A model generated the notes under the pieces. It was given only the letters and a program-made list of their open reading frames with translations. It did no database searches and was not told the origin of the DNA. A stretch of DNA of 64,000 bases from Stichopus chloronotus. Lineage: Eukaryota > Echinodermata > Holothuroidea > Aspidochirotida > Stichopodidae. Of the stretch, positions 11,201-19,909 are shown piece by piece (position 1 is the stretch's first letter; every line of letters begins with the position of its first letter). The stretch covers positions 25,560,455-25,624,454 of the forward strand of contig SFZH01000008.1 of NCBI GenBank assembly GCA_021234535.1, given 5' to 3'. The position numbers were made by a program, and so were the translations under genes.

Positions 11201-13225
11201 TTCAGAAAACAAATCTTTTCTACATTGTTTGATGACAGAAGGAGCCCTGTATCTCAGATAATGATTCCTCTGGGAAAGATAAGGGTCAACCTTTCTCCCA
11301 TTTTCCACAGAGGTCATTGGTCAATCACCATTTTCAGACCAAACAAATGTCTCAGATGGAATTAAAAGCCAATTATGGCTTTGAAAACTAAGTGAGCACT
11401 TTTAACTGTCAAAACAAGAGTAATAAATAAAAGAAGCATGATACCAAATACTGTACAGCTGAATTGGGGACTAAATAGAAACTCAAAGGTGTATTGTACC
11501 TGCTGAACTTAATTAACCAAATTGGGCTTTTACATACTTTACAGATGCTTTCAGGTATACAGTATTTTATCAGAAACCAGCATGATGCCAGCTGAAGATC
11601 CATAGATGTAGTTTCATCATTATATGTCAAAGACTTGTGAAATTAGTACAGCAACTACACTTTATTACCTAACTGACAGGTAAAAGTTTTCAAATTGGAA
11701 CTTCCTAAATGTGCAAGCATTGCTACTAGTCTTTGCTTGGAAGGGAGCTCAAATACCTTCCACCCATAGGAAAAGACAGAAGGAGAGAAACATCAGCAAA
11801 GGTCTTAACACTTTGTACTCAAGGACCTCAGATGACCTTTGACCCACATCAAAACTTAAACCAGTAATTATATTTATATACTCCATCTAAAAAGAACAAC
11901 TTTAAAGTGTGAAATTGTCTCCCCTTTGTAAATATTGAAATTATCTCCTCCTTTGTAAATAGTGTGTTTACAAGTTTTTTTCATGTTACGACCTCTGATG
12001 ACCCCACATGACCTCTGATCACAAGACACACCCTCACCTTATTTACTTAGAAAGTCCTACATACCCTCGAAGGTCAAAGTTTGTGCAATGTGCAGTTCAT
12101 GAGGTACTGCAAACATGTTTTGTCTATAGTCTGTCTGCAGATGACCTCTGGTGACCTTTGGCATCCACCAAAATCAATCCCCGTCAAGATCTTTAAATGT
12201 CCTCCCCACAAACTGACTTTGGACTCTCTTGCACATTCCCTTCAAAAGATAGAGTGTTCACAAGCTTTTCACATTATGACTTCTGATGACCCCAGATGAC
12301 CTTTGACCTACAAGCATACCCTCACAATCTCACTTACTTACAGGGCAGTACATACCACCCAAGTTTGAAAATGATGCAACTTGTCATTTCTGAGATACTG
12401 CAAACATAGTTTGTACACATTCTGCCTGATGGTGACCTCAGATGACCTTTGACCTTCACCGAAAACAATCCCAGCCGAGATCTTCATATGTTCTATCAAC
12501 ACACCAACTTTGACCCACCTTGCACTTTCCCTTCAAAAGCTAGAGTGTCCACAAGATTTTGCTCACACACATACATACACACACACATACACACACACAT
12601 ACGCATGCACATACACCGAATCACCATCGCAAAGATTCCTTGCCCGCCTTTGGCAAGGAATCAAAAAGGTTATTTTAGGTTAGAGTCAAAGACACAGTAC
12701 ATTCCTTTACATACAATCCATAAAATCAATAGCTTCAATTAATGAAAGTTTATTTAATCAAAAAGATTTTTTGTATCTTAGAAAATCACTGAAAGTACAC
12801 TCAAGGGGGCGGGGGCATACTGAAATCAAAATCTAAGAAAGCAAAATGTTCTTTAAGTTCTATGACGCATGATGTACTGTACTTTTTAGGAAGAATTAAA
12901 AAGTATGTAATTACAGTGAAAGCATCAAATTTTCATAAATCCAACATCAGATCATAGTTTACCTGAAAAACTATGAAGATTCAGTTAAATATAATGGTTT
13001 AATTTAATGTTAATAAATGTTGTACTGTAGGCTTCCCCTTCTTCAAAAATTGAGTGTGTAAGTACATGCTGATCTTGGTAAGTTGGCATTCCCACATATG
13101 CTTGTGATATCTCATATTCAAGATGGCAGGTCATAAACCTTCCAAGCAACAAGAAAACTTACCCTTGTCAATGTACTTGGGAGAGCATCATTAAGAATGC
13201 TGAGAAGAAATAATATTACCACCAT
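229..13225 (-). CDS. Gene A: small TNF-receptor-superfamily-like type I membrane protein, 7 coding exons, complete (256 aa)
   Basis: Built by hand from splice sites. Coding exons: 13225-13163, 10778-10696, 9914-9824, 9083-9023, 7614-7441, 1077-909, 358-229. They sum to 771 nt, all junction phases agree (0, 2, 0, 1, 1, 2), and the only stop is the last codon. Protein order: signal peptide about 1-14; cysteine-rich region 27-92; acidic Pro/Asp-rich stalk about 93-158 with NSS and NET sequons at 131 and 141; transmembrane helix about 173-193; cytoplasmic tail 194-256, opening with Cys 196, 202, 204, 206, 209, 212. The core repeat has C54-11-C66-2-C69-5-C75-16-C92 with CSQC and GN..N.RVC, as in TNFR repeats. 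There is no death domain; PSEE near the C-terminus fits the minimal TRAF2 motif (P/S/A/T)x(Q/E)E. The TNFR call is family-level recognition; ligand and subfamily are unknown. Gene B is a paralogue. Confidence 0.85.
359..908 (-). other. Gene A intron 6
   Basis: Runs from a GTAAGT donor to a NAGNAG acceptor. I see no repeat or gene inside. A small plus-strand open frame is present but has no family signature. Confidence 0.55.
909..1077 (-). CDS. Gene A exon 6: transmembrane helix and Cys-rich juxtamembrane segment
   Basis: An acceptor with tract CTTTTACTCACCAG and a GTAAGT donor bound 169 nt, phase 1 in and phase 2 out. The single open frame encodes a membrane-proximal segment, about 21 hydrophobic residues (LLLIFIFGTIS... 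to VVVAYL), then KK and six cysteines in 17 residues. The positive residues after the helix fit an inside orientation. The cysteine cluster could be palmitoylated or bind metal; that is speculation. Confidence 0.8.
1078..2290. other. Left part of gene A intron 5, T-rich on the plus strand
   Basis: The first 400 bp show nothing recognisable. From about 1500 the plus strand becomes very T-rich with several TAGGCCT words and long open frames made of Phe/Leu/Ser/Cys codons; this is composition rather than a gene. It runs straight into the LINE ORF1 at 2376, so some of it may be that element's 5' UTR. The 5' boundary of the LINE cannot be placed. Confidence 0.4.
2376..3251 (+). pseudogene. CR1-like LINE ORF1: PHD-like finger plus SGNH esterase, one in-frame stop
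   Basis: From ATG at 2376 the frame is open to TGA at 2766-2768 and resumes in the same frame to TAA at 3249-3251 (about 291 codons). Residues about 14-47 hold CCSSC..W ... CRKC, a PHD-like cysteine pattern. After a charged linker comes an SGNH hydrolase: the block I position reads stop-D-S where GDS is expected (GGA to TGA would do this), block III is VGTNN, and block V is RDGLHLG. ORF1 esterases of this group are thought to act in retrotransposition. Apart from the stop this half is well preserved. Confidence 0.8.
3239..5310 (+). pseudogene. CR1-like LINE ORF2: endonuclease and partial reverse transcriptase, frameshifted
   Basis: An ATG at 3239 overlaps the last codons of ORF1. The apurinic-type endonuclease is spread over frames: IIFTNARS near 3395, ATESWL near 3485, GDFNSPDIDW near 3822, LDLVFTS near 3960, and SDHDVVAFD near 4028. 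The RT starts with KAPGPDAIYP near 4725, shifts frame near 4840 (TPIFKKGD, NYRPVSLTS), and continues with QHGFCQKRS near 5014. It reaches an FQKAFDKVPH-like segment near 5130 and is lost by 5310. Stops at about 3455 and 3603 and at least three frameshifts make it non-functional. Confidence 0.8.
5311..5505. other. Unassigned intronic sequence after LINE truncation
   Basis: No recognisable gene; sequence between the truncated LINE and the dispersed AGTGTGAT-type repeat. Confidence 0.4.
5505..5690 (+). repeat. Dispersed repeat with AGTGTGATTTTTGGCACACC-type motif, copy 1
   Basis: Matches 63270-63445 over its length. Shared words include CTCACCTCA..TCACTGTGAG, CACACTCCTTAATTTC, GCAC(A/G)CCTGGAAAAT and AAAACTCAAGGC. 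In both places the TGACC/AAGCTT repeat family follows within a few hundred bases, so this block is probably one end of that larger element. Confidence 0.6.
5880..6120 (+). repeat. TGACCTTTGACC-type degenerate tandem repeat (two units)
   Basis: Two units of about 140 bp, each with AAGCTTCC(T/C)TTCTTGAGAT, a GACCC(T)TGTTGAC segment and TGACCTTTGACC. The first carries a perfect DR1 complement (TGACCTTTGACCT, 5948-5960); the second has one mismatch at the end (6093-6105). Similar units occur at 11.8-12.5, 18.1-18.5, 60.1-60.4, 61.4-61.6 and 63.0-63.9 kb. Confidence 0.7.
6121..7440. other. Right part of gene A intron 5, no feature recognised
   Basis: AT-rich sequence with a short direct repeat (CAGTAAGATAC repeated near 6415-6440). 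The segment near 7015-7125 (CTGCAAATGG..GGATATGTTGA..CCAGCTAAAGCTGCACAAA) resembles the right-hand interior of the hAT copies at 16095-16205 and 58130-58240, so a hAT fragment probably runs to about 7320. Confidence 0.4.
7441..7614 (-). CDS. Gene A exon 5: acidic Pro/Asp-rich stalk
   Basis: A TAATTATCAG acceptor and GTGAGC donor bound 174 nt, phase 1 in and out. The 57 codons are dominated by Asp, Glu, Ser, Pro and Asn. An internal repeat of a 15-nt unit encodes D-P-[PS]-x-x near the 3' end (TGGGTCA units repeated on the plus strand). NSS and NET sequons suggest N-glycosylation. The stalk joins the cysteine-rich repeat to the membrane helix. The symmetric phase makes the exon skippable without frameshift. 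Confidence 0.8.
8169..8278 (+). repeat. (AATC)n / (ATTC)n microsatellite
   Basis: About 110 bp of tandem tetranucleotides (AATC with ATTC blocks) in gene A intron 4. It produces a spurious Ile-Asn-Gln-Ser open frame. Confidence 0.95.
8438..8745. mobile_element. 308-bp MITE with about 25-bp inverted ends, flanked by TATA (TA target)
   Basis: Left end CCGTATATTCCCTAATAAA and the reverse complement of the right end, CCGTATTTTCCCTAATAAA, match with one mismatch over 19 bp, then continue as GCCC-like G/C-rich sequence. TATA lies on both sides, consistent with a TA target duplication as in Tc1/mariner-type MITEs. It contains a 12-base G run and no coding potential. It lies in gene A intron 4. Confidence 0.75.
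9023..9083 (-). CDS. Gene A exon 4: end of cysteine-rich repeat
   Basis: A TTTCGTAG acceptor and GTGGGC donor bound 61 nt, phase 0 in and phase 1 out. It encodes VLFRGN..N.RVCG followed by a short Asp/Pro stretch. The V-L-x-x-G...V-C pattern is the usual last third of a TNFR repeat, so this exon closes the repeat opened in exon 3. The equivalent exon of gene B was not found before the window ends. Confidence 0.8.
9824..9914 (-). CDS. Gene A exon 3: core TNFR cysteine-rich repeat
   Basis: A CTTTTACAG acceptor and GTAAGT donor bound 91 nt, phase 2 in and phase 0 out. The 30 codons contain CCIC, then GTF, W, NTCSQC and RDC. Aligned to gene B exon 3 (CCHC ... NTW ... NTCTQC ... TDC), every cysteine coincides and spacing from CxC to the last cysteine is identical. 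This is the strongest single piece of evidence for the family call. Confidence 0.85.
10696..10778 (-). CDS. Gene A exon 2: N-terminal cysteines of the ectodomain
   Basis: The exon lies between a pyrimidine-rich acceptor (TTTTCACCAG) and a GTATGA donor. It is 83 nt, phase 0 in and phase 2 out, encoding residues 22-48 plus two bases of codon 49. Cysteines fall at residues 27, 38 and 45. This corresponds to gene B exon 2 (86 nt, same phases), whose last cysteine is also five residues before the CC pair of the next exon. Confidence 0.75.
11815..12560 (+). repeat. TGACCTTTGACC-type tandem repeat block in gene A intron 1
   Basis: Four to five diverged units of roughly 150 bp, each with TCTGATGACC..AGATGACC, TTGACC(C/T), CACAAG..TTT(T/C)..(C/A)ATTATGAC, and CCAAAATCAATCCC-like segments. 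Perfect DR1 complements (TGACCTTTGACCT) sit at 12297-12309 and 12443-12455; 11833-11845 has one difference. The block ends in a CA-rich tract and a hairpin. Confidence 0.75.
12560..12665 (+). repeat. (CA)n tract plus terminal hairpin GATTCCTTGCC...GGCAAGGAATC
   Basis: An imperfect CA/CATA tract leads into an 11-bp-arm hairpin with a 7-base loop at about 12634-12662. A similar tail (CA tract, CACCATTGCAAAGATTCCTTGA, imperfect hairpin, A run) is at 18540-18620. A reversed relative begins at 61290. It seems to be the fixed end of the TGACC repeat element. Confidence 0.65.
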
Positions 13226-13228
13226 AAC
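13163..13228 (-). CDS. Gene A exon 1: signal peptide
   Basis: An acceptor ending TTCCAG is followed by GTT and then ATG (codon at 13225-13223). The 21 codons encode a hydrophobic leader (MVVILFLLSIL...), and a GTAAGT donor follows in phase 0. The acceptor 3 nt before the ATG means the 5' UTR is spliced and an untranslated exon lies upstream. Gene B's first coding exon has the same arrangement. Signal cleavage is likely near residues 14-17, though the site is not clear-cut. A hAT-like element starts 92 bp upstream, at 13320. Confidence 0.8.
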
Positions 13229-13988
13229 CTGGAAGTAAATGCAACAATAAAAAACACTAAGTTTTAAAACAACATCATGAATATTCTGTGTAACTGAAAC
13301 ACATGGTTCAGGTTTACAGTAGGGTTGGGCGGTATCCCAGTATCCAAGTCATTACCGGTATTCGCAGTACCGGTATTAGCAGTACCGGAAGAAAATCTGA
13401 AAACGCGAGTACCGGTATTTTTGAATACTTCGCAGTACCGGGAACATTTTTTGGTGACGGTGGTACCGGTACCGCCTCCAAGAAATAAACAAAAATTTGT
13501 TTTTTCGAATGTAGCGTTAATAGTTACATATCAACATCAAAATGGACCAAAAACAAATTCCAAATCCATTTTAAAACTCTTCATTTCAATATCTCACTAA
13601 AACAAACCTGAGTGCTTCTGAAAGTAAATGTATTCATCGCAGTAACGATTGAAGTCAACCTAGTACACAGTGGCGGTCCCTGTCATATGTTTAACAAAGC
13701 AGCTATCTTTCATAACGTTGGTAAAATCATGCAAACCATGCAGACTAGGCCTACACATATTGCCCATTTTGTTAACACTAACCTGCTGTAAACGACAAGT
13801 AAAGCACCCGCGTGTTATACTAAACAAAAGCGAACTGAAGAAGAACAGCTCAGCTATGTAGAAGTGGGAAGAGAAAAAGTTACGTTTAGGCATAATTCCA
13901 GCTGTGATTTTTTTTTTTTTTTTTTGCGTGCCTCCTTGATGCCTGTCTTTGTATATTTTTTGGTCACTTGCAACCATCTACGTATGAA

Positions 13989-14046
13989 GTGGCTCATGCA
14001 GTTACTCCAGCGGATTTAAGATGCCAATGTAACGGGTTCGCTCCCC
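13989..14046 (+). other. tRNA-like A-box/B-box segment inside hAT copy 1
   Basis: GTGGCTCATGCAGT resembles a polymerase III A box and GGGTTCGCTCCCC resembles a B box, about 45 bp apart. In copy 2 the A-box match is better (TGGCTCAGTCGG at 56590-56601) but the B box is lost. This could be a captured tRNA-derived SINE head. The surrounding sequence does not fold as a clear cloverleaf by eye, so it is not called as a tRNA gene. Confidence 0.35.
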
Positions 14047-15855
14047 ACTCGGTACTGCGTTTACCCTTTCTTTTTTTTTTCTCTCTTCTTGTCGACATAT
14101 TGGTTTGAAAACCTTGACTCAAGTTCCTAAGTCACCGCAAACACCATCTTTCTTTTGCTGGTTATAACTGAGTCTGTATCACTTAATAGCGATGATGAAG
14201 CAACAAAAAGAAAAAAGAAACAACAAAGATAAGCTGTTTTTCTGCAGCCACCCTTCGTCTTATTCAAGACATATTTTATGATCTTGAGATGGATCGTGAC
14301 TATGAGTTGCCTTTGGGGATGCATATCATGATACTGACTATCGTATGTAGGCTGTAGATACTCAAACATGCTACGTGGGACTAACTTTACGGAAATCAGG
14401 TTACCTGGAAATTTAAAAAAAAAAGTTTGAAATGTTTGAAAATTGTTTTTTACGGTATTTGAGCACCACGTCGGTGACATTAATATAGATGAACTGCTGC
14501 TGATCAGTCTATATTAAACCATGTTCATTATCATAATAATTCCGACGATCCATTTAGGACAATCCCAGCCAAAAATTTTGCATCAGAAATGTGTTTTAAG
14601 GTAATTTCGTGGAACTAGTACACATCATCAGAACTGTCGGATTAACTCCGATTAACACAGAAATTGCACAGATAGAAAGATCATACTCAAAATACTTTAT
14701 GAAATATCCTCGAACAAAGGAAAAAGTCCATATCTCCTTCCGTTTTCGAGTTATGAGCAATTTTGTGTTTTAAAATATTAATTTAAAGTGCTTCCTAAGT
14801 CTTTGGCAACTTTTTTAGGTTATCCTGCTGCTACAGCTACCCAATGTAATCCAGTTTCATTCATTACTCAATCGATGAGCTTATAATGACTATAATCAAG
14901 GTTACCAGTTTGTTTGTGGAGTAACCCGCCAATTTTTTACCTGATACCAAATTACTTGAAATGAAAAAAAAAACTCCAAGCAAAAACTAGCCCCTACTTG
15001 AGGAAACTTGACCCTTTTTTTTGTACAGTGTAACACTTGTCGAAGTTTTCAACACACTGCAATATGATATACATCATTACATAATCTGTGTTGCTACAAG
15101 TGGAGAGTACATTGCAAACCCATGACCGTCCCACTCGGGAAACTACTAAATCAGGGGAAAAAATTCTTGATATTTCGCGATAAAGCCGGTGTTTTATATT
15201 TATTTCAATTATACCTACAAAGCGCCAAAATGCGTGCACTTTCTAATTTTTACTGGCCCACAAAGGTAAACAATAAACCAAATTTACCTCTTTTGGCGTT
15301 TAAAATGCCATATGGCAACCCTGATTACAGAAATAGGCAGGCAGGCACACCCGGTGGAAAAGAAGATTTCCGGCACTAATTAAGCTATGAATTGGGACAA
15401 ATGGGGACATTTTTACTTCACTGAAGTGACGCCATTAATAATGAAAATTTCATTCACATTACTGCATAAGCTGGACTGGGAATTTCCACGATTCTTGAAT
15501 ATACTGTAAGCGACATTCCGATCCTGCTTTGCATCTAATTATGAATGTAAGTCCTGCCTGCCACTAGCATTTTAAACTCCTGATTGGCTGTCGAAAATCG
15601 CGGGAAGTAAAGTCTACGAATCGATCTGCAAACTTGTACACAATATATTTCAGTTCAAGGCTGTCAGTCATTTGAAACTGAGGTCTTTAGGGCGGGGCAT
15701 AGACAGCTTACTCAGCTTGGATCGGAACTGAGGAGGTGATCAACAGGTGAAAATTTCCTGTTGAAATAGTACAGTGACTCACTCACTTCGAACCACAGTA
15801 CTATGCACATACAGTTGTCTGCCTGTATCATGAAAGTTACGTTGTTTGTGTATAT

Positions 15856-15944
15856 CACAGGTGGTCCTAGCGTTAAGTATACACTATTGACTACATACTG
15901 TAGGTGTAGTTAATAGTGTATACTTAACTCTAGGACCACCCGTA
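15856..15944. mobile_element. 89-bp palindromic MITE, 8-bp target duplication GTGTATAT
   Basis: Almost the whole unit is an inverted repeat: GGTGGTCCTAGCGTTAAGTA on the left and its near-complement (TACTTAACTCTAGGACCACC) on the right, with about 25 central bases unpaired. GTGTATAT lies at 15848-15855 and 15945-15952. It is absent from the matching place in hAT copy 2, so it inserted after the copies separated. Confidence 0.8.
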
Positions 15945-16459
15945 GTGTATATAAGCGGCAATGAAAGCGAATTTGTTTGTATTTCTGGAGAAAGTAAAAC
16001 AAAACAAGACAAGGTTTCAACGATTTTGTGTGCAAAATAATTCGTAAGTAATGTACAGTAATTTCAGATCACCTGACTTAAGAATTCTTAGGCCGCAAAT
16101 GGCGACTGGGTATGTAGACCAATGATCGCATCGGCAAAAAGGTGGTCGCCGATTTAGTTGCTGCATTCAGTGCTGCTCTCAAACCCTGCTAAAGCTACAC
16201 AAATAAAGTTTTTACCTCGTCGTTTGATGTTTTTTTTCAATGAATTTACAGGAAGACATGAATGCAAGTTACTGCATTACCACCACAATATATAGAGCTC
16301 AAAACCTGTTGTTTTTGTCACGTTCAACAAGACACAGAACCTTTTGTTCTTAGCACGTTGAACACATGGTCAATCCCGGTACTTGCGTAAATACCGGTAC
16401 TGATACGCTGCGAATACCGGTGCTGATTTTCCTAGTACCGCCCAACCCTAGTTTACTGT

Positions 16460-17980
16460 GTAATCAATCTACTGTAGTTGGTTTGGAATGTTACTGACAA
16501 ACAGGTAGGTGAATTTAATCTACTGTAGAAATAACTCTTTTCACTTCATTCCATCAAAAAAATCATATTTCTCTCTGATCTTATTGTAAGTACTACATAG
16601 TCTTTATGTGTGCTGTCCATGCAATGGGTGATGTCTGTATATTTCATATTCACATACTAGTTTTCATATCCACATATTACCTTTCATGTTCATACTGTAG
16701 TCAACAATGAGTCTGGGCAGTAAAACTGCCAGTAAATTTGCAATAATTTCATGAACTGCAATGAGAAGAAATGCTGGTAGGTTCTTTAAAACTTGTTTGT
16801 GCTGATATCTGGATTTGCACTGTTGCTGGGTCTATCATAAACTGTATCTTATCTCCTACCAACCAACCTTGAGGAGATACATGTATCTGTTGGGATTTTC
16901 ATTGGATATGCTGGTCATTTGAGATGTCGACCTACAATACTGTACCTCTATTATGTATACAGTACAACAGGACCTGTGTTTCAATTTGTTACAAACAGCA
17001 GGCCCATAGCCAGACTCACCAATTTTGTTGAGGGGCGCACATCAATGCCCTCATCAAATCGCTACATGCCTGACAAACAGAAATAGCTACAGTATTAACT
17101 GAGAACTGAAACTATCATACTTTATTAAATTTCCTATAAAATACTTTTACCTTGGTGGTGATGACGTTGTTGACGTTCATTGATGCAGTGTTTGCAGAAC
17201 AATATACAGAATCCTAACTGCACAATTGAAAGATCTATGGAAGAATCATAAAGTGATGGATATTACAATAAAAGCACTGAAAATTATTCAAGTGGCTACT
17301 CCTTAGACAAAAAATCTGTACATCAGAAAGAGGGTCAACTGAGCATAGCCTTTAGTTGCCCAGCTATTGGCTAGCTTTCACTGAAAAATATATTTTTTTG
17401 TCCATGCCTGCCTGATTTTGTTTCTTTCATACATTAATCAACCGATAATTGGACTTGACATTGGCTTGAGCCAATATTCATCACTATTGGTAAAACATCA
17501 GATTAGGGAAATTTAGAAGATGTTTGCCACTGTTCATAAAATGTTCTGAAAATCTACTTGCACTGGAAGACATGTAATAATCCATGAATAAGGATAGGAA
17601 TGGAAAATGAAAGGTAAAGGCTATTATCAATCTGAAATTTAGGTAAAACAACACCTGTAAAATTTACCTATATAAATGATTTTGGAATCATGGCAAAAGC
17701 ACACATGATATATTACACATCCTACATACAAGGTAAATTTTTCCACAGAGAACATGCTTGATAGTGAAAATATCAGGCACAGATATCTGCTGATGTAACA
17801 AAAACATCAGCCATGAGATGGGCAGATAAAAACCACATTAAACTTTATTCTCAATTAATTGAAAATGTCTTGCCCCAATTAGGACAATAAAATAATCTCT
17901 CAATGTCTTTGTAACATACAGTCATACTCATTCATGAGGCACTACAAAAGCACATGCTGCCAGTGCATCCTCCATTCCTG
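16460..17980. other. Gene A upstream intron, unassigned
   Basis: AT-rich sequence with no reading frame or repeat I recognise. It lies between hAT copy 1 and the next TGACC repeat block, and is presumed to be part of the 5' intron of gene A. Confidence 0.4.
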
Positions 17981-17984
17981 AGAG

Positions 17985-18620
17985 GAAAAAAGAAACCAGA
18001 GAGCCAAAAGGCTTTGCGATTCCTTGTGACATGGTTATATAACAAACATGAATTATCTCCATGACAAGCATGAGATCAACTGCAGTTATTGTTCTTGAAA
18101 CACCACATTAATTCCTTTAACCCAAAGTGACCTTTTTTTTTGGTGACCTAAAATGACATTTAACTTCCACCAAAGCAACAGGGATCACCTACCCAGTATA
18201 CCAAATCACATAACAAGTATGACATCAGTTAATATCACCTTTCTGGAGATAATGTGTTTGCAAGGTTTCTTAGTTTGACCCCAGGTGACCTCAAATGACC
18301 TTTGACCTCCACCAAAATCAAAAGCAGTCTTCTACTCAGTATATACAATTCCCACATCAAGTATGGCATCAGTCAATGTTAGATTCCTGGAGATATTGTG
18401 TTTACACATTTTTACAGTTTGACCTCTGAAACCTCAAAAACAATAGGGATCATCTACTCAGTATGACCTTCCCACATACAGTACCAAGTACATGATCCCT
18501 CCGAATTGCCCTTCTTGCGACGTCATGTTTACATGCAAAGCATTTTATATACACACACACACATACACAAAAGAAATCACCATTGCAAAGATTCCTTGAG
18601 CCTTCAGGAAGGAATTAAAA
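17985..18620 (+). repeat. TGACC repeat element, nearly full unit with both ends
   Basis: It begins GAAACCAGAGAGCCAAAAGG followed by CTTTGCGATTCCTTG, holds three to four TGACC units about 120 bp apart, then a CA tract and a CACCATTGCAAAGATTCCTTG tail with A run. A perfect DR1 complement is at 18296-18308. This copy defines the element's layout best: a GATTCCTTG word at each end and tandem units between. Confidence 0.65.
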
Positions 18621-19197
18621 AAAAAAAACTTGCAAGCCCAAATTTACTAAAACGTTAGAGGAAGAAACAATTTTTTTTTCACTGGCAAAATCAAGTAAAT
18701 ATTATTACAGTTCATTGTTTGACAGATACTGTGAGTCCAACATTAGCAATGAAATATTAGTTTGACCCTGTACTGCAGCTGAATCATGAGTTGTGCTACA
18801 AATGTCTTGAAATTGCAATTACTGCTGGCATATGCTGTAATGCTGACTGCACCACAAAATGAAAGCTGCACAATTATGTCTTCACTGAAATCCAAAGACG
18901 TGGTAGAAAGCACTTTGATGGATCAGTTGATAATCAAGTGCCCTAGATCATGGGTTCTTAATGTGGGAGTCAGATAAGCTACAGTGCCACATACATGCAG
19001 GTAGTTTGGTTTATTGCTAACATTGCTCTCACTAATACCTGAAGAGTTAAGATCAGCTTACCACAACAATGTCTGATGACAAAACAATAACGTACCCAAA
19101 GCTGACAATAGCTAGTAATAACCTTGTCTCTAGCCTTGTATCAATATTGCAGTCAATCAGTAGCATATGTTCTGCCAGAGGGACCTATGGTATTTAC

Positions 19198-19905
19198 TAG
19201 GGTTGCGTGGAATCCCAGTACCCAAGTCTGTACCGGTATTTGCAGTACTGGTATCCACAGTACCAGTATCTGCGAGTACCGGTACTTTTGAATACTTAAC
19301 ACTGCCGGGGAAAATTCTCGGTGGGGTTGGTACCAGTACTGCCTTCAACAAATCAACAAAGATTTGTTTTTTTCAAATGTAGCATTAATACTTAAATAAC
19401 AACATCAAAATGGACCAAAAACAAATTCCAGATCCATTTCAAAACTGTACATTTCAATATCTCACAAAAACAAACCTCACGGCTTCTGAAAGTAAATGTA
19501 TTCATCGCTGTAAACGATCCTAGTTTACCTAGTACACAGTGGCAGTCACTGTCTCATGTCTAATAAAGCGGCTATTTTCCCTTATATTCGTAAAATCAAG
19601 CAAACCATGCAGGCTAGGCCTACACATATTGCCTATTTTGTTAGCACTAACTTACTGTAAACAACAAGTAAAGCATCCACATGTCATACTAAACAAAAGT
19701 GAACTGAAGAAGAACAACTCAGCTATGTAGAAGTGGTAACAGAAAAAGTTACGTTTAGGTATAACTCCAGTGGTAATTTTTTTTAGCGCACCTCCTGGGT
19801 GCCTACAGTATCTTTGTATACTTCTTTAGTCCCACATAATCATCTATGTATGAAGTGCCTCATGCAGTTAATACTGCAGTGGATTAGTGATGTTGATGTA
19901 CATAA
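19198..19905 (+). mobile_element. hAT-like element, copy 3, left end only (about 700 bp)
   Basis: It starts TAGGGTTGCGTGGAATCCCA and follows copies 1 and 2 through the ACCGGTA-rich end, ATCAAAATGGACCAAAA, CTAGGCCTACACATATTGCC and the tRNA-like region to about 19905. There it stops abruptly at the GGCC repeat. No right end was found. Confidence 0.75.
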
Positions 19906-19909
19906 ATAC

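Larger units (their letters stand above)
10779..13162 (-). other. Gene A intron 1
   Basis: A 2.4 kb intron. Its first kilobase (10.8-11.7 kb) shows nothing I recognise beyond an AAGGCTTAGTGATTCCTTG motif near 10815-10840 that recurs at 18.0 kb. The remainder is filled by the TGACC repeat block and hairpin at 11.8-12.66 kb, then plain AT-rich DNA to the acceptor. Confidence 0.5.
13320..16450 (+). mobile_element. hAT-like element, copy 1 (3131 bp), 8-bp target duplication
   Basis: Ends TAGGGTTGGGCGGTA and TACCGCCCAACCCTA are inverted repeats. Flanks GTTTACAG and GTTTACTG form an 8-bp duplication with one change, which is the hAT signature. The left end is packed with ACCGGTA/AGTACCGG words (13350-13475). 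No transposase frame is visible, so it is non-autonomous or decayed. It shares its full layout with the copy at 55879-58470. An 89-bp palindromic MITE is inserted at 15856. It lies 92 bp upstream of gene A's first coding exon, inside the presumed 5' intron. Confidence 0.85.

Noticed and set aside
12449..12742. Frame with repeated His-Thr-His-Ile
   Set aside because: Translation of the CA/CATA tract at the end of the TGACC repeat.
13303..13600. Val/Pro/Thr-rich frames with repeated VPV or STG words (also at 19.2 and 55.9 kb)
   Set aside because: They are the ACCGGTA-rich left end of the hAT copies read in different frames, not proteins.
13985..14055. tRNA gene
   Set aside because: A- and B-box-like words only; no acceptor stem or anticodon arm could be drawn by eye, and it lies inside a transposon. 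No rRNA or tRNA gene was found elsewhere.
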